Shown: positions 15,762-23,867, counted from the first letter of the stretch. The stretch is 27,154 nucleotides of DNA from Ruminococcaceae bacterium UBA1767 (GCA_002315505.1 DCGX01000047.1:1-27154), one strand, 5' to 3'. A program made the numbers and translations. Notes: generated by a model not told the origin, from the sequence alone.

Positions 15762-17185
15762 TATATTTTATCCACCATTTTTTTGAAGCATTCTGCAATT
15801 ATTTCAGCAGTTTTTATTCCTAATGAATTTGTTTCATTGTAATGATTTCTGTCAAATTTATCACGAACAGAAGTAAGATAAGGCTGGGTGGGGTGAAGTA
15901 TCCAGTCGTTCGGCGGAACAATATAGCCTGTCATATCGTTTGAAACGCCGAAAATCATAAGGTTATCGTCTGAACAGATTTCAGCAAGCGGCCGAGGATT
16001 AATTTCGGGGCCCTTGCCTGTTGCGGAATTTTCAGCATCGGAAAAGCCACCGTATACAAGCTCGGTAAATATTTCACCGGGTAAAATTAATATTTTCTGT
16101 TCGCCGAGCTTGAGATAGGTCATTTCCGTTACGAGTGCAATACCGACCTCGCTATCTTCATACGGAACAAAATCGGATGTACATACACCGAACATAGGCA
16201 TAAGCGAAAGTATGCTGTTGTCAACGGGAGCGAGATACGGCTGATGAATAAATGATATTTTTGCACTTAATTCAATTTCTTCACTGATGTCAAAAGCGGC
16301 TTGTGCGAGCTTTTCTCCTGCAAGACGTGAACGCTCCCATCGGTCTTCGCTTAAGTTTGCGATACCAACAGAGGCTATTGCACCGACAGAGAAGAGAACA
16401 TTAGTCTTTTTTCTCTGATTGATTGCAGAACGCATGAAGTAAATGTAGTCTGAACTGACCGTTGAATTTTTGCCACCGAGGGAGTCACAATGAGCACTGT
16501 AATTAATAAACCATGTTTCTTTTGTGCCGTCATCGGGAATAAAACGTATTCTTGAGAGCCTGTCATTTACGGCATAAGGATATCTGCCTGCGTGAATTGC
16601 TTCGGGAACGTGAATACTTCCCGAATACAATTTACCTGTCTTTCTGTTTTCGTATGCTTTTCTGCACACATAACCAACAGAATCGTATAACTGCTTCATA
16701 AAAGCTCTGTCTTTGCCTGTGAACGGCAATGGTCCCCAGTAACCGACAGTGTCGATACCGGCGTGGGTATGAGTACAGCTGATATCAATGTATCTGCAGC
16801 CCGACATATTAGAAAATTCGGAGAGCGATTCACGGATTTCATTTACATCGTGTCCCGTAAGACCGACAGCGTCAACACTTACAAGAATAATACCTTCGTT
16901 GTCGTTGCAGTCAATCCACATTGCACTGACAGTCTGAGGGTCGTGAACACCATTAATAACATTGTTTGTTTTGAAGCCTGCCATATAATACTTTTTGTTT
17001 GTGTAGCTCAATGGTGCAACAATCTTTTTCGCAAATCCGACCGAAAAGCCGTCATATTTGTCACCCTCGATGATAACAGGCTTAGTCTCACCGATAATCG
17101 GCGTACTTTGTTTTTTTGAAAGCTGATTGCTTTTGAAACGTGAATATTTTAAAGCGGCTGATGAAGCAAGATTCAGAATATCCAT
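15761..17185 (-). CDS. Neutral/alkaline ceramidase-like hydrolase
   Basis: The product has 474 residues. DISCTHTHAGID (H139, H141) matches the zinc-site region of neutral ceramidases, INYSAHCDS (H232) a second histidine site, and GVSNDMTGYIVPPNDW followed by HYNETNSLG the C-terminal catalytic half; PGEIFTELVYG supplies a conserved Glu. Ceramidases of this family cleave the amide of N-acylsphingosine, but many bacterial relatives are uncharacterised. Unlike secreted members it has no hydrophobic N-terminus (DILNLASSAALKYSRFKSNQ), so it appears cytosolic or exported by another route. The start follows AAAGAGG by seven bases, 12 bases after the GxGYxYP gene. It is shorter than typical two-domain ceramidases, and the C-terminal Ig-like domain seems missing. 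Confidence 0.78.
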   Translation of the reverse strand: MDILNLASSAALKYSRFKSNQLSKKQSTPIIGETKPVIIEGDKYDGFSVGFAKKIVAPLSYTNKKYYMAGFKTNNVINGVHDPQTVSAMWIDCNDNEGIILVSVDAVGLTGHDVNEIRESLSEFSNMSGCRYIDISCTHTHAGIDTVGYWGPLPFTGKDRAFMKQLYDSVGYVCRKAYENRKTGKLYSGSIHVPEAIHAGRYPYAVNDRLSRIRFIPDDGTKETWFINYSAHCDSLGGKNSTVSSDYIYFMRSAINQRKKTNVLFSVGAIASVGIANLSEDRWERSRLAGEKLAQAAFDISEEIELSAKISFIHQPYLAPVDNSILSLMPMFGVCTSDFVPYEDSEVGIALVTEMTYLKLGEQKILILPGEIFTELVYGGFSDAENSATGKGPEINPRPLAEICSDDNLMIFGVSNDMTGYIVPPNDWILHPTQPYLTSVRDKFDRNHYNETNSLGIKTAEIIAECFKKMVDKI

Positions 17186-17197
17186 ATTTACACCTCT

Positions 17198-18892
17198 TTA
17201 TTTCAATATCGGAGCTTGATTGCTTGAATTCGGGATGGCGTTTTCGTGCGGAACATTTTCCTTTATTGTAGCGATAAAATCCGAGGCATTGAGGATTACT
17301 ACATCGTCATCAAGGTAGTCAAGAAATACCTCTGTCCACTCGGTTTCCATAGTCCAGGCTTGAACACAGATAAGAGAGTAGCCGTTAATTGAATGAATAT
17401 CTGACGGATATGAATTTATGATTTCAGCCTGTTCCTTGCACCATTCTTCAGTGACATTCGGATATCCGCCGTCACACCACAGTGACATACGTACACTTAC
17501 AAAAGGCTTGTCGTCGCAGAACCATACTTTTCCTCTTCCGCCACGATAGCCATCGGGGTCAAGGTACATAAGACCGCCGTCAATGTTGTCAAAGCGTGAG
17601 AAATAGGAGAGTGCGTACTGCATCCTTGAGTCCTTAAATGATGTATAGTCATCAAGTGAAACCATAATTCTTTGTCCGCTTTTCTTCATTGCTGCGGCAG
17701 AAAGTGTAGAATATTCATCGAGAGCCTTTACAGGATAACGTGACAGGGTGCAGTAGCCTAAGCCCGACGGGCCGCCAATAAGCTGATTGTTTTCATCGGT
17801 TGAAGAAACAATTCTGTTAAACATTGACGGACAGAAATCTTTTAAAAACGGTGAAAAAGTCCAACTCATCGGAATATCTGAATAATTATTTCTAATAGTA
17901 AAATACTCTCCGTAGCCGTTTTGTATCCACTGACAGTTGTCACCGTCGGAATACAGAAGACAGATGTAATGCTTGCTTTCGTCTGTTGCGGCAGTACCTT
18001 TTTCTACCTGCTGAGTTAAATTCTCATTATCAATAAAAGCAAGAATACTGTTATTTGTACACTTGTCTGTCGGATTCAGCCAGCATCCGCATTTTGAAAT
18101 CTCGGCAACGCATCTTTTTTCCTCTGCAACCCATCCGAGCACAGCAGTGTTGTATCCTGTGTATTCCAGAACATCATCAAGGAAATTCAGACCTTTATTG
18201 TTATCTTCAGTGTAGAAACAGAAATATCCCTGCTGAATAGCTAAATCACGAAGAGAAACCATATAATTGTTGATATGAACAACGGCGTCCTTGCTGAATT
18301 CATCCTTGTGCTCATTGAAAAATCTCTTTTCAAGTGACAGATTGTCAGACTTCTCACACAAATTCATTTTTTCGCTCAATCCGATTGATTCTGCCAACGA
18401 AACAAGTCGCTCGGAAACAGGAAGCCAGTTATAAAGTGTTGCATAGTTGACCGCAGTGTTCAGTCCATATGCATTTGAGGTTTCTCTGTAAACGCAATAT
18501 CCGCTGTCACCGATTTTGTCTTTAAATTTTCTCAAAAGACTTTCTGTTGTCCATTTGTTTTTGGATTCGTCTGTTTCAATGAGCTTTTTACCTGCTTTTT
18601 TAAGGTCAGTAAGATAAGTTCTGTCGTTTGAACGAACAATGACGAAAATACACGGCTCTGTTTTTGCAACAATTCCCTGAATACACAAAAGCGTGTTTTT
18701 CTCATCTGTCGGCAGGCTGGTAGCATCAATTACATATATGTCATCTGCTGATTTAACTTCTTTAAGAAAGGTTGATATCTGTGATAATTCTTCCTGTGTG
18801 GCAGGCTTCGGAATGTCGGGGAGTGTTGAGGTAGGGACATTTCCTAAAAGAATAATAAATGATGTTAATAATGCTAAAATTCTGTTAAACAT
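17198..18892 (-). CDS. Secreted GxGYxYP-family putative glycoside hydrolase
   Basis: The product has 564 residues with an export segment (FNRILALLTSFIILLGNVP). Two family marks are visible: LYSDGDNCQWIQNG near residue 315, and GGPSGLGYCTLSRYP near 375, a variant of the GxGYxYP motif (SGLGYxxxxRYP here, with extra residues between Y and YP). Other conserved-looking blocks are DDVLEYTGYNTAVLGWVAEE and GLMYLDPDGYRGGRGKVWF. Proteins with this domain are annotated as putative glycosidases, but the reaction is not established. The start has CGGAGG nine bases upstream. It sits 31 bases after the GyrI-like gene and 12 before the ceramidase-like gene, so it is in one operon with both. Confidence 0.8.
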   Translation of the reverse strand: MFNRILALLTSFIILLGNVPTSTLPDIPKPATQEELSQISTFLKEVKSADDIYVIDATSLPTDEKNTLLCIQGIVAKTEPCIFVIVRSNDRTYLTDLKKAGKKLIETDESKNKWTTESLLRKFKDKIGDSGYCVYRETSNAYGLNTAVNYATLYNWLPVSERLVSLAESIGLSEKMNLCEKSDNLSLEKRFFNEHKDEFSKDAVVHINNYMVSLRDLAIQQGYFCFYTEDNNKGLNFLDDVLEYTGYNTAVLGWVAEEKRCVAEISKCGCWLNPTDKCTNNSILAFIDNENLTQQVEKGTAATDESKHYICLLYSDGDNCQWIQNGYGEYFTIRNNYSDIPMSWTFSPFLKDFCPSMFNRIVSSTDENNQLIGGPSGLGYCTLSRYPVKALDEYSTLSAAAMKKSGQRIMVSLDDYTSFKDSRMQYALSYFSRFDNIDGGLMYLDPDGYRGGRGKVWFCDDKPFVSVRMSLWCDGGYPNVTEEWCKEQAEIINSYPSDIHSINGYSLICVQAWTMETEWTEVFLDYLDDDVVILNASDFIATIKENVPHENAIPNSSNQAPILK

Positions 18893-18923
18893 TTTGAAAT
18901 CCTCCGTTTTTGATTAGGTTGAA

Positions 18924-19556
18924 TTATTTAGTTTTAATAGGATGTCGGATAACGGTTTTCCATTTTGCAGGTTCAACCTTTCGTGCGTCCGAAAGATAAA
19001 TTTCATGGTGAATTCGTGTGTCTGAAAAATCGTTTTCATAGCCGTTTTCTTCAATATATCTGTTCATTATCTCAACAGTAGCAGGCTCGTCATCGTATGG
19101 CCCGATGTGCATAATCTGCACGCAAAGACCTTCATCAATGGTTATGAACTCTGCTTTTGAACAATCTGTTTTTTTCTTCTTTGATGCGGTTTCCACAGCC
19201 CAGTCAAAGTCCTTACTTGTAATGAAATCGGGCAGACGGATAACGGAAATCCAGCAGAAGGTTGCCTTGTCTGAATAGTCGATTACGTCAACGCCTTCCT
19301 GCCACCAGAAGCCCTCAAGCGGTGGGACAACATAGTCGAAAAATCCGTCAATTCTGTAGTCGGTTTTGTAGCTCATTTTAAGAGTATATGCAACTGAATA
19401 AAGAACGACGATTGCTTTCTGATATTCACCATCTTCATCGTTTGGATTACCTTTTCCACGAACGGCGATATAATTAGCTTTGGGAACATTTACAATTGAA
19501 GGCTTGTTTTTCGGCATATAAAATTCTTTGTATTCTTTTTTGAAATCAAATGACAT
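18924..19556 (-). CDS. GyrI-like small-molecule-binding protein
   Basis: From ATG 19556 the product has 210 residues (MSFDFKKEYKEFY). An upstream in-frame ATG at 19571 is less likely, because GAGGA directly after it is well placed as the ribosome binding site of 19556. The pattern KPSIVNVPKANYIAVRGKGNPND, then YRIDGFFDYVVPPLEGFWW and VQIMHIGPYDDEPATVEIM, with IHHEIYLSDARKV at the end, matches stand-alone GyrI-like (SHS2-type ligand-binding) proteins. There is no DNA-binding domain. Such proteins bind or hydrolyse small hydrophobic compounds; the role here is unknown. It is probably the first gene of the four-gene minus operon. Confidence 0.83.
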   Translation of the reverse strand: MSFDFKKEYKEFYMPKNKPSIVNVPKANYIAVRGKGNPNDEDGEYQKAIVVLYSVAYTLKMSYKTDYRIDGFFDYVVPPLEGFWWQEGVDVIDYSDKATFCWISVIRLPDFITSKDFDWAVETASKKKKTDCSKAEFITIDEGLCVQIMHIGPYDDEPATVEIMNRYIEENGYENDFSDTRIHHEIYLSDARKVEPAKWKTVIRHPIKTK

Positions 19557-19590
19557 AGTGGTTTTCCTCATAAAAATGATATTTTAAAAC

Positions 19591-19596
19591 ATTATA
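19591..19596 (-). promoter_or_regulatory. Candidate -10 of the GyrI-like operon promoter
   Basis: On the minus strand TATAAT lies 35 bases upstream of the chosen ATG. No good -35 is seen at 16-18 bp, only a T-rich stretch, so the call is weak. Confidence 0.4.
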
Positions 19597-19693
19597 TCAA
19601 AATAAATATAAAAAGAAAAGTCTGTTTTGTTTGAAATAATTATTCGGCACAAAAAACGCTTAAAAATAAATTACTTTATTTTACAAAATGATA

Positions 19694-19722
19694 TTGTATT
19701 ATTTAAGAAAATAATGTATACT
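19694..19722 (+). promoter_or_regulatory. Promoter for the 71-aa secreted peptide
   Basis: TTGTAT (19694-19699), a 17-bp spacer and TATACT (19717-19722). The start codon is 34 bases after the -10. Confidence 0.5.
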
Positions 19723-19755
19723 AAAACATATTTTGTAATCAACAGGAGGGAAAAC

Positions 19756-19971
19756 ATGAAGAAAGCAATTGCAATTTTACTTACACTTATTTTATTATTG
19801 TCGGTTGTATCAGTTTCAGCTTTCGCAAGCGATGGAGAAACTTTTATTCTTGATTTTTCAAAAATCGATTTTAACGCAATGACAAATATGATTAAAGATT
19901 TGATTGCTGTAATAAAAGCGGCTGTAGCATTTGTTCAGAATGGTATGCCGGGCTTACCGTTTGGCGGTTAA
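19756..19971 (+). CDS. Small secreted peptide, 71 aa
   Basis: The ATG follows AGGAGGG with a six-base gap, an excellent ribosome binding site, so the longer upstream frame is rejected. The signal peptide is classic (KKAIAILLTLILLLSVVSVSAFA), leaving about 47 residues: a short acidic start, a hydrophobic or amphipathic helix (MTNMIKDLIAVIKAAVAFV) and a glycine/proline tail (MPGLPFGG). There is no cysteine. FNAMTNMIKDLI resembles FDKFTNVMIDVI, just after the signal peptide of the GH16 enzyme at 12236. It has its own promoter and a probable terminator. It could be an accessory or anchoring peptide, a signalling peptide or a bacteriocin-like peptide; none can be chosen. No family is recognised. 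Confidence 0.65.
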   Translation: MKKAIAILLTLILLLSVVSVSAFASDGETFILDFSKIDFNAMTNMIKDLIAVIKAAVAFVQNGMPGLPFGG

Positions 19972-19986
19972 ATTATAATAAATAAT

Positions 19987-20020
19987 AAGGACAGAGGTTG
20001 TTAAGACTTCTGACCTTGTT
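19987..20020 (+). terminator. Probable terminator after the small peptide
   Basis: AAGGACAGAGG (19987-19997) pairs with CTTCTGACCTT (20007-20017) with one mismatch and one G-T pair, followed by GTTTATATTT. Confidence 0.5.
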
Positions 20021-20025
20021 TATAT

Positions 20026-20054
20026 TTGATTATAATGGTTCTAAATGCTATAAT
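20026..20054 (+). promoter_or_regulatory. Intact promoter upstream of the GH3 pseudogene
   Basis: TTGATT (20026-20031), a 17-bp spacer, TATAAT (20049-20054), with TGC forming an extended -10. It is one of the best promoters in the window yet drives a dead gene. Confidence 0.7.
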
Positions 20055-20084
20055 ATAGAAAAGTTGCTTAAGGAGGAGAACGGC

Positions 20085-20475
20085 ATGAATATAAAAGAAT
20101 TGTATCGGTTATGCTGGCAATTATTCTTTCCCTCGCAAATTCTGTTTTTCCGACAAATCGGAGCAAAGCAGAAAAACTTGTTTCAAATATGACTCTTGAG
20201 CAGAAGGCGAAAAATGCAAAGAGAATGGTCGGCTCATATGAAAATTGTGAGAAGGAATTGAGTGTTGCAAAAAAGCAATTACACTCGTTAAAAACACCAA
20301 TATGCTGTTGCTGTTGAACAGTTCAAAAGAGGAGAATATTCCTGCACTCATATGCGTAATGTTTAATGAAACATCGCCAAAGGGAAAACTGCCTGTTGAT
20401 ATATACCGAATTGATAATAATTCAAATTACACTTCAACTGTGGATTATAAGCTCGGAAATAGTCTGAAATATTAA
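20085..20475 (+). pseudogene. Decayed GH3 beta-N-acetylhexosaminidase/glucosidase remnant
   Basis: AGGAGGAG precedes the ATG at 20085. After MNIK the frame shifts; restoring one base in the A run near 20094-20097 gives a signal peptide RIVSVMLAIILSLANSVFP and then KAEKLVSNMTLEQK, the usual GH3 N-terminus. About 10 residues later the text jumps to ENCEKELSVAKK. Restoring a second lost base near 20269-20274 gives AITLVKNTNMLL, the GH3 linker to the second domain, and then a jump to IPALICVMF...SPKGKLPVDIYRID, the GH3 C-terminus ending at 20475. So it carries two single-base deletions and at least two large internal deletions; the catalytic core is absent. It was probably a secreted GH3 enzyme of the NagZ-like type. 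Confidence 0.8.
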
Positions 20476-20607
20476 AATAATATTTTCTGACAATCCGTTT
20501 TTAAAATTGATAAACTGAAAAACAGAATAATGAAATTCTTCAGTTCAAAGAGACTACAATTTGGCAAAGCAACGAAGAATTTCAACCAAAAAGATAAGGT
20601 AAAACAA

Positions 20608-20635
20608 AAAGCAGACAGCCGAAACTGTCTGCTTT
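20608..20635. terminator. Terminator of the GH38 gene (minus), possibly bidirectional
   Basis: AAAGCAGACAG (20608-20618) pairs perfectly with CTGTCTGCTTT (20625-20635). On the minus strand it is followed by TTTTTGTTTT, 16 bases after the GH38 stop. Between 20476 and 20607 nothing else was seen. Confidence 0.85.
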
Positions 20636-20650
20636 CTTGCATTTATTCGC

Positions 20651-23600
20651 TTATTTAATCTTAACCTTGAAGTTTTTGATTTCAAACGGTGTTGCGTGGA
20701 ACTTGATTGTGTCGCCCTCGAAAGCAAACGGAACATCGTTTCTTTCGATAAGGTCACATTCTGCAACGTAGGTGAGTGGCGCGAAGAACTTAACGCTTGC
20801 GTCAACGCTCTTGCCCTTCTTCTCAACCATACGGATGATGTATGCATCTTCCTCTTCGCACTTCTTTACAGCTTCAAGTGTCATATTCTCAGCATCAAGT
20901 GTGATGAATGACTTCTCTGTGCCGAATTCGCCGTTCTCTGTAAGCTCAACAGGAACAACAGGATGGTTGATTTCAAGACCTCTTTCAAGTGTCTTTGCCT
21001 TCTTCCATGTGTCTGCGTGCGGATAGAGTGAATATGTGAAGTAGTGGTCGCCTCTGTCTGATGTCGGGTCAGGCTTGATAGGAGCCTTCAAGAGTGTAAG
21101 AATCATCTTGTGCTCGTTAACCTCGTGACCGTATTTGCAATCGTTGAGAAGTGATACACCATAATCCTCATCTGACATATCAATCCAGTTATGAGCATTA
21201 ACCTCAAACTTTGCCTTGTCATACGGATTATATCTGTAAGAACAGCACTCCATAGTTGCATATGCAATATCTCTTGTGTAGTTCTTTGTCTGTAAATCAA
21301 CGTCAAAGAATACCTTGAGGAGCTTCTGGTCCTCGTGCCAGCTGATGTGAGTATCAAAGTCAATTCTGTCAAGGTCATTGTAGATGATGATGTTCTGATG
21401 AATAACTGACTTGAGAACTTCCTTCTCAATAGAAATCATTGTGTAAACATCACCTGTAACGATATCCTTAACTACGCCGTCCTTAAGCTCAAATTCACGG
21501 TCAACATAAGTAGCAACGATATCCCATGCGTCATATCCGCCCGGCATATCCTCGAAGAGTCTGAAGTCGTTACCCTTACCGCCATTTGAAAGAACTTCAC
21601 GGTTGTTAACCTTGTCGAAGATAGAAACAAGTGTAGCATTGTCATTGAGAACGAGCTTAAACTGAGCATTCTCGATTGATTTGCCGTTTGACTCGTCATA
21701 CTTCGGAGCAGCTGTTGCAGGAACCTTGTAGAATACCTTGTAGCCGACAGCAGGAATGTCCTTTGCAATAAATACGAGCTTCTTTTCGCCGTTGAGCTTT
21801 GTATAAGCCTGTGTCGGAACATTGTTGCCGTTCTCGTCGAGAATATCAACATCCTGATAGTCAAGCTCAACCTTTGTTGTGGAAGCGTTAGCAAGTGAGT
21901 TGAACAATGCGAATGGTTTGCCTGTTTCCTTGTTGAAGCCGATATGCTTTGCGATAACTGCGAGAGCCTCGTCACGAACCTTTTCGCCTGTTGCGATAAC
22001 CTCGTCATAAATTCCCATTAACTTGCCGAAAACTTCAGTAATATGTGTTCCCGGAAGTGAATCGTGGAACTGGTTTGTAAGAATTTTTCTCCATGCGAGT
22101 GAAAGCTCTTCTGTCGGATATTCGTAGCCGTAGCTTTCAGCGATTGTTGCATACATTTCAGCCTGACGGAAGAGATTTTCGCAATATCTGTTAGCTTTTT
22201 TAAGAGCAGCCTTTGTAGTGTGAACACCACGATGCTCTTCAAGGTAAAGCTCGTCCTTCCAGGTGACAATCTTGTCGCCGCATTCAACAGCCTTCTGACG
22301 CATATTTTCGAGTGATTCCTCAATCTTGCAGGCCTTTGTTTCCGGAAGACCGGGGAAGTTCTTGTATCTCTTAACGTATTCGAGCATCTCGTTGTCAACT
22401 CCGCCGCCGCCGTCGCCCCAGCCGTAGCAGTACATTGATTCGCCGATTGTATCCTTGTCTGAATATTTAACCCAGTTTGTCTTAAGTGAGTCAGGCTCCA
22501 TTGAACCGATGAAGTGAGTAGGAGGAACAGCTGCAAATACCTTTGAACCGTCGGGACCTTCCCACCAGAATGAGTTGTAAAGCCATGGATTTGTGTCATT
22601 CCAGATACCCATCTTGTGAGTAACGAAATATTTCATTCCTGCCTTCTTCATAATCTGAGGCATACAGTAGCTGTTGCCGAAAACGTCGGGAAGCCAGCAG
22701 GTCTTAGGTGTAACACCGAACCACTTTTCAGCATAACGAACACCGTGAAGGAACTGACGAACGAAGCTCTCACCTGAAATAATATTACAGTCAGGCTCAA
22801 CCCACATACCGCCGATGTATTCCCATCTGCCTTCCTTGACTCTCTTCTGAACCTGCTCAAAGATGTTAGGATAATGAACTCTCATTTCCTCATACATACC
22901 TGCCTGGCTCTGTGAGAAGATAAAATCGTCGTACTGCTCCATAAGACGAAGCATTGTTGCGTGAGTACGGCCAACCTTACGAACGAACTCCTTGTAAGCC
23001 CACATATAAACCATATCAAGATGTGAGTTTCCGATAAGGTCGAGCTTACCCATACACTTGTAGTTAGGATTGTTGTAAACTCTGTCGTAGAGCACTTTTT
23101 TGCACATTCTCAGCTTGCACTTGAATGCGTTGAAATCAGGCTCGTCAAAGTCAACATACTGGAAAGCCTCCTTAAGTGACTCACGGATGAGAGTAGCATA
23201 ATCGTTACCCATACCAGGCATAAAGAGTGCATTGTAAACAGCCTTGATGTCCCAGTAAATCTCGTTGATTTCATCGTCAGTTGTAGCGATGAATGAGCAC
23301 TCGAGCTTCTTTAATGTGCTTTCGTTTGAATGCCATACGAAGTAGGATTCAATATCAATATCGAACTTTTCGCCGGCCTTAGCACAGTCTGTAAGAACAA
23401 CGGCATTTCTGAATGGGTCAAGTCCCTGGAAAGGAACGCCGTTAACAGAAACAAGTGAGTCACCGCCGAAGTATACATAAAGTGCAACCTTCTTGCCTTC
23501 AAAACGCTCAGGGATAGTAATTGTGTTTTTGAAGAAAGAGCTGAGTCCGTTGCCACCCCAGTAGCCGCCGACCTCAAGGTCCTTCCATCCGTCATAAAGA

Positions 23601-23824
23601 TATTCGTAATCTCCGATATCCTTGTAAATGCATTCACGCATTTTCCACGGGTCTGTATTTTCAAAATCAGTATAAATTCTCTTTTTGAGAGCCTTCAACT
23701 TGATTTCAACAAGCTCATCGAAGGCAAAAATACCTCTCTGCTTGTTTTTAATAAGACCACGCCATGTGTCAATATGAGCTTCCATTCCTTCAACTGAAGG
23801 TATGGTCTTTTTCTCATCAGCCAT
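20651..23824 (-). CDS. GH38 alpha-mannosidase
   Basis: The product has 1057 residues, the usual length for bacterial GH38. An N-terminal beta-rich region (about 1-255) precedes the catalytic domain, where GNSHLDMVYMW gives the zinc ligands H268 and D270 and CWLPDVFGNS the nucleophile D380; GGMWVEPDCN and YGWGDGGGG are further conserved blocks. Beta-sandwich domains follow (EVLSNGGKGNDFRLFEDMPGGYD). There is no signal peptide, so it acts in the cytoplasm on imported mannosides. The start has AAGGAGCG ten bases upstream. The gene has its own consensus promoter and terminator. Codons ending in C or G (AAG, TTC, AAC, ATC) are visibly more frequent than in the adjacent glycosyltransferase, consistent with high expression. 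Confidence 0.95.
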   Translation of the reverse strand: MADEKKTIPSVEGMEAHIDTWRGLIKNKQRGIFAFDELVEIKLKALKKRIYTDFENTDPWKMRECIYKDIGDYEYLYDGWKDLEVGGYWGGNGLSSFFKNTITIPERFEGKKVALYVYFGGDSLVSVNGVPFQGLDPFRNAVVLTDCAKAGEKFDIDIESYFVWHSNESTLKKLECSFIATTDDEINEIYWDIKAVYNALFMPGMGNDYATLIRESLKEAFQYVDFDEPDFNAFKCKLRMCKKVLYDRVYNNPNYKCMGKLDLIGNSHLDMVYMWAYKEFVRKVGRTHATMLRLMEQYDDFIFSQSQAGMYEEMRVHYPNIFEQVQKRVKEGRWEYIGGMWVEPDCNIISGESFVRQFLHGVRYAEKWFGVTPKTCWLPDVFGNSYCMPQIMKKAGMKYFVTHKMGIWNDTNPWLYNSFWWEGPDGSKVFAAVPPTHFIGSMEPDSLKTNWVKYSDKDTIGESMYCYGWGDGGGGVDNEMLEYVKRYKNFPGLPETKACKIEESLENMRQKAVECGDKIVTWKDELYLEEHRGVHTTKAALKKANRYCENLFRQAEMYATIAESYGYEYPTEELSLAWRKILTNQFHDSLPGTHITEVFGKLMGIYDEVIATGEKVRDEALAVIAKHIGFNKETGKPFALFNSLANASTTKVELDYQDVDILDENGNNVPTQAYTKLNGEKKLVFIAKDIPAVGYKVFYKVPATAAPKYDESNGKSIENAQFKLVLNDNATLVSIFDKVNNREVLSNGGKGNDFRLFEDMPGGYDAWDIVATYVDREFELKDGVVKDIVTGDVYTMISIEKEVLKSVIHQNIIIYNDLDRIDFDTHISWHEDQKLLKVFFDVDLQTKNYTRDIAYATMECCSYRYNPYDKAKFEVNAHNWIDMSDEDYGVSLLNDCKYGHEVNEHKMILTLLKAPIKPDPTSDRGDHYFTYSLYPHADTWKKAKTLERGLEINHPVVPVELTENGEFGTEKSFITLDAENMTLEAVKKCEEEDAYIIRMVEKKGKSVDASVKFFAPLTYVAECDLIERNDVPFAFEGDTIKFHATPFEIKNFKVKIK

Positions 23825-23853
23825 AATTTACGCTCCTTATTCTGAAAAATAAA

Positions 23854-23867
23854 CGGCATAATTGCCG
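23854..23867. promoter_or_regulatory. Palindrome CGGCA-N4-TGCCG in the GH38 leader
   Basis: It is a perfect five-base inverted repeat with an AT core, starting ten bases after the GH38 -10 and thus at or just past the predicted transcription start. Its position suits a repressor operator; the regulator is unknown. Confidence 0.5.

Noticed and set aside
19998..20317. Two short separate proteins at the GH3 remnant
   Set aside because: Both are pieces of one gene split by single-base losses; the combined reading shows the GH3 signature.
21472..22599. Long minus-strand frames (178 and 193 codons) inside GH38
   Set aside because: They are out-of-frame shadows of GH38 on the same strand, rich in Ser/Thr/Arg, with no domain pattern.
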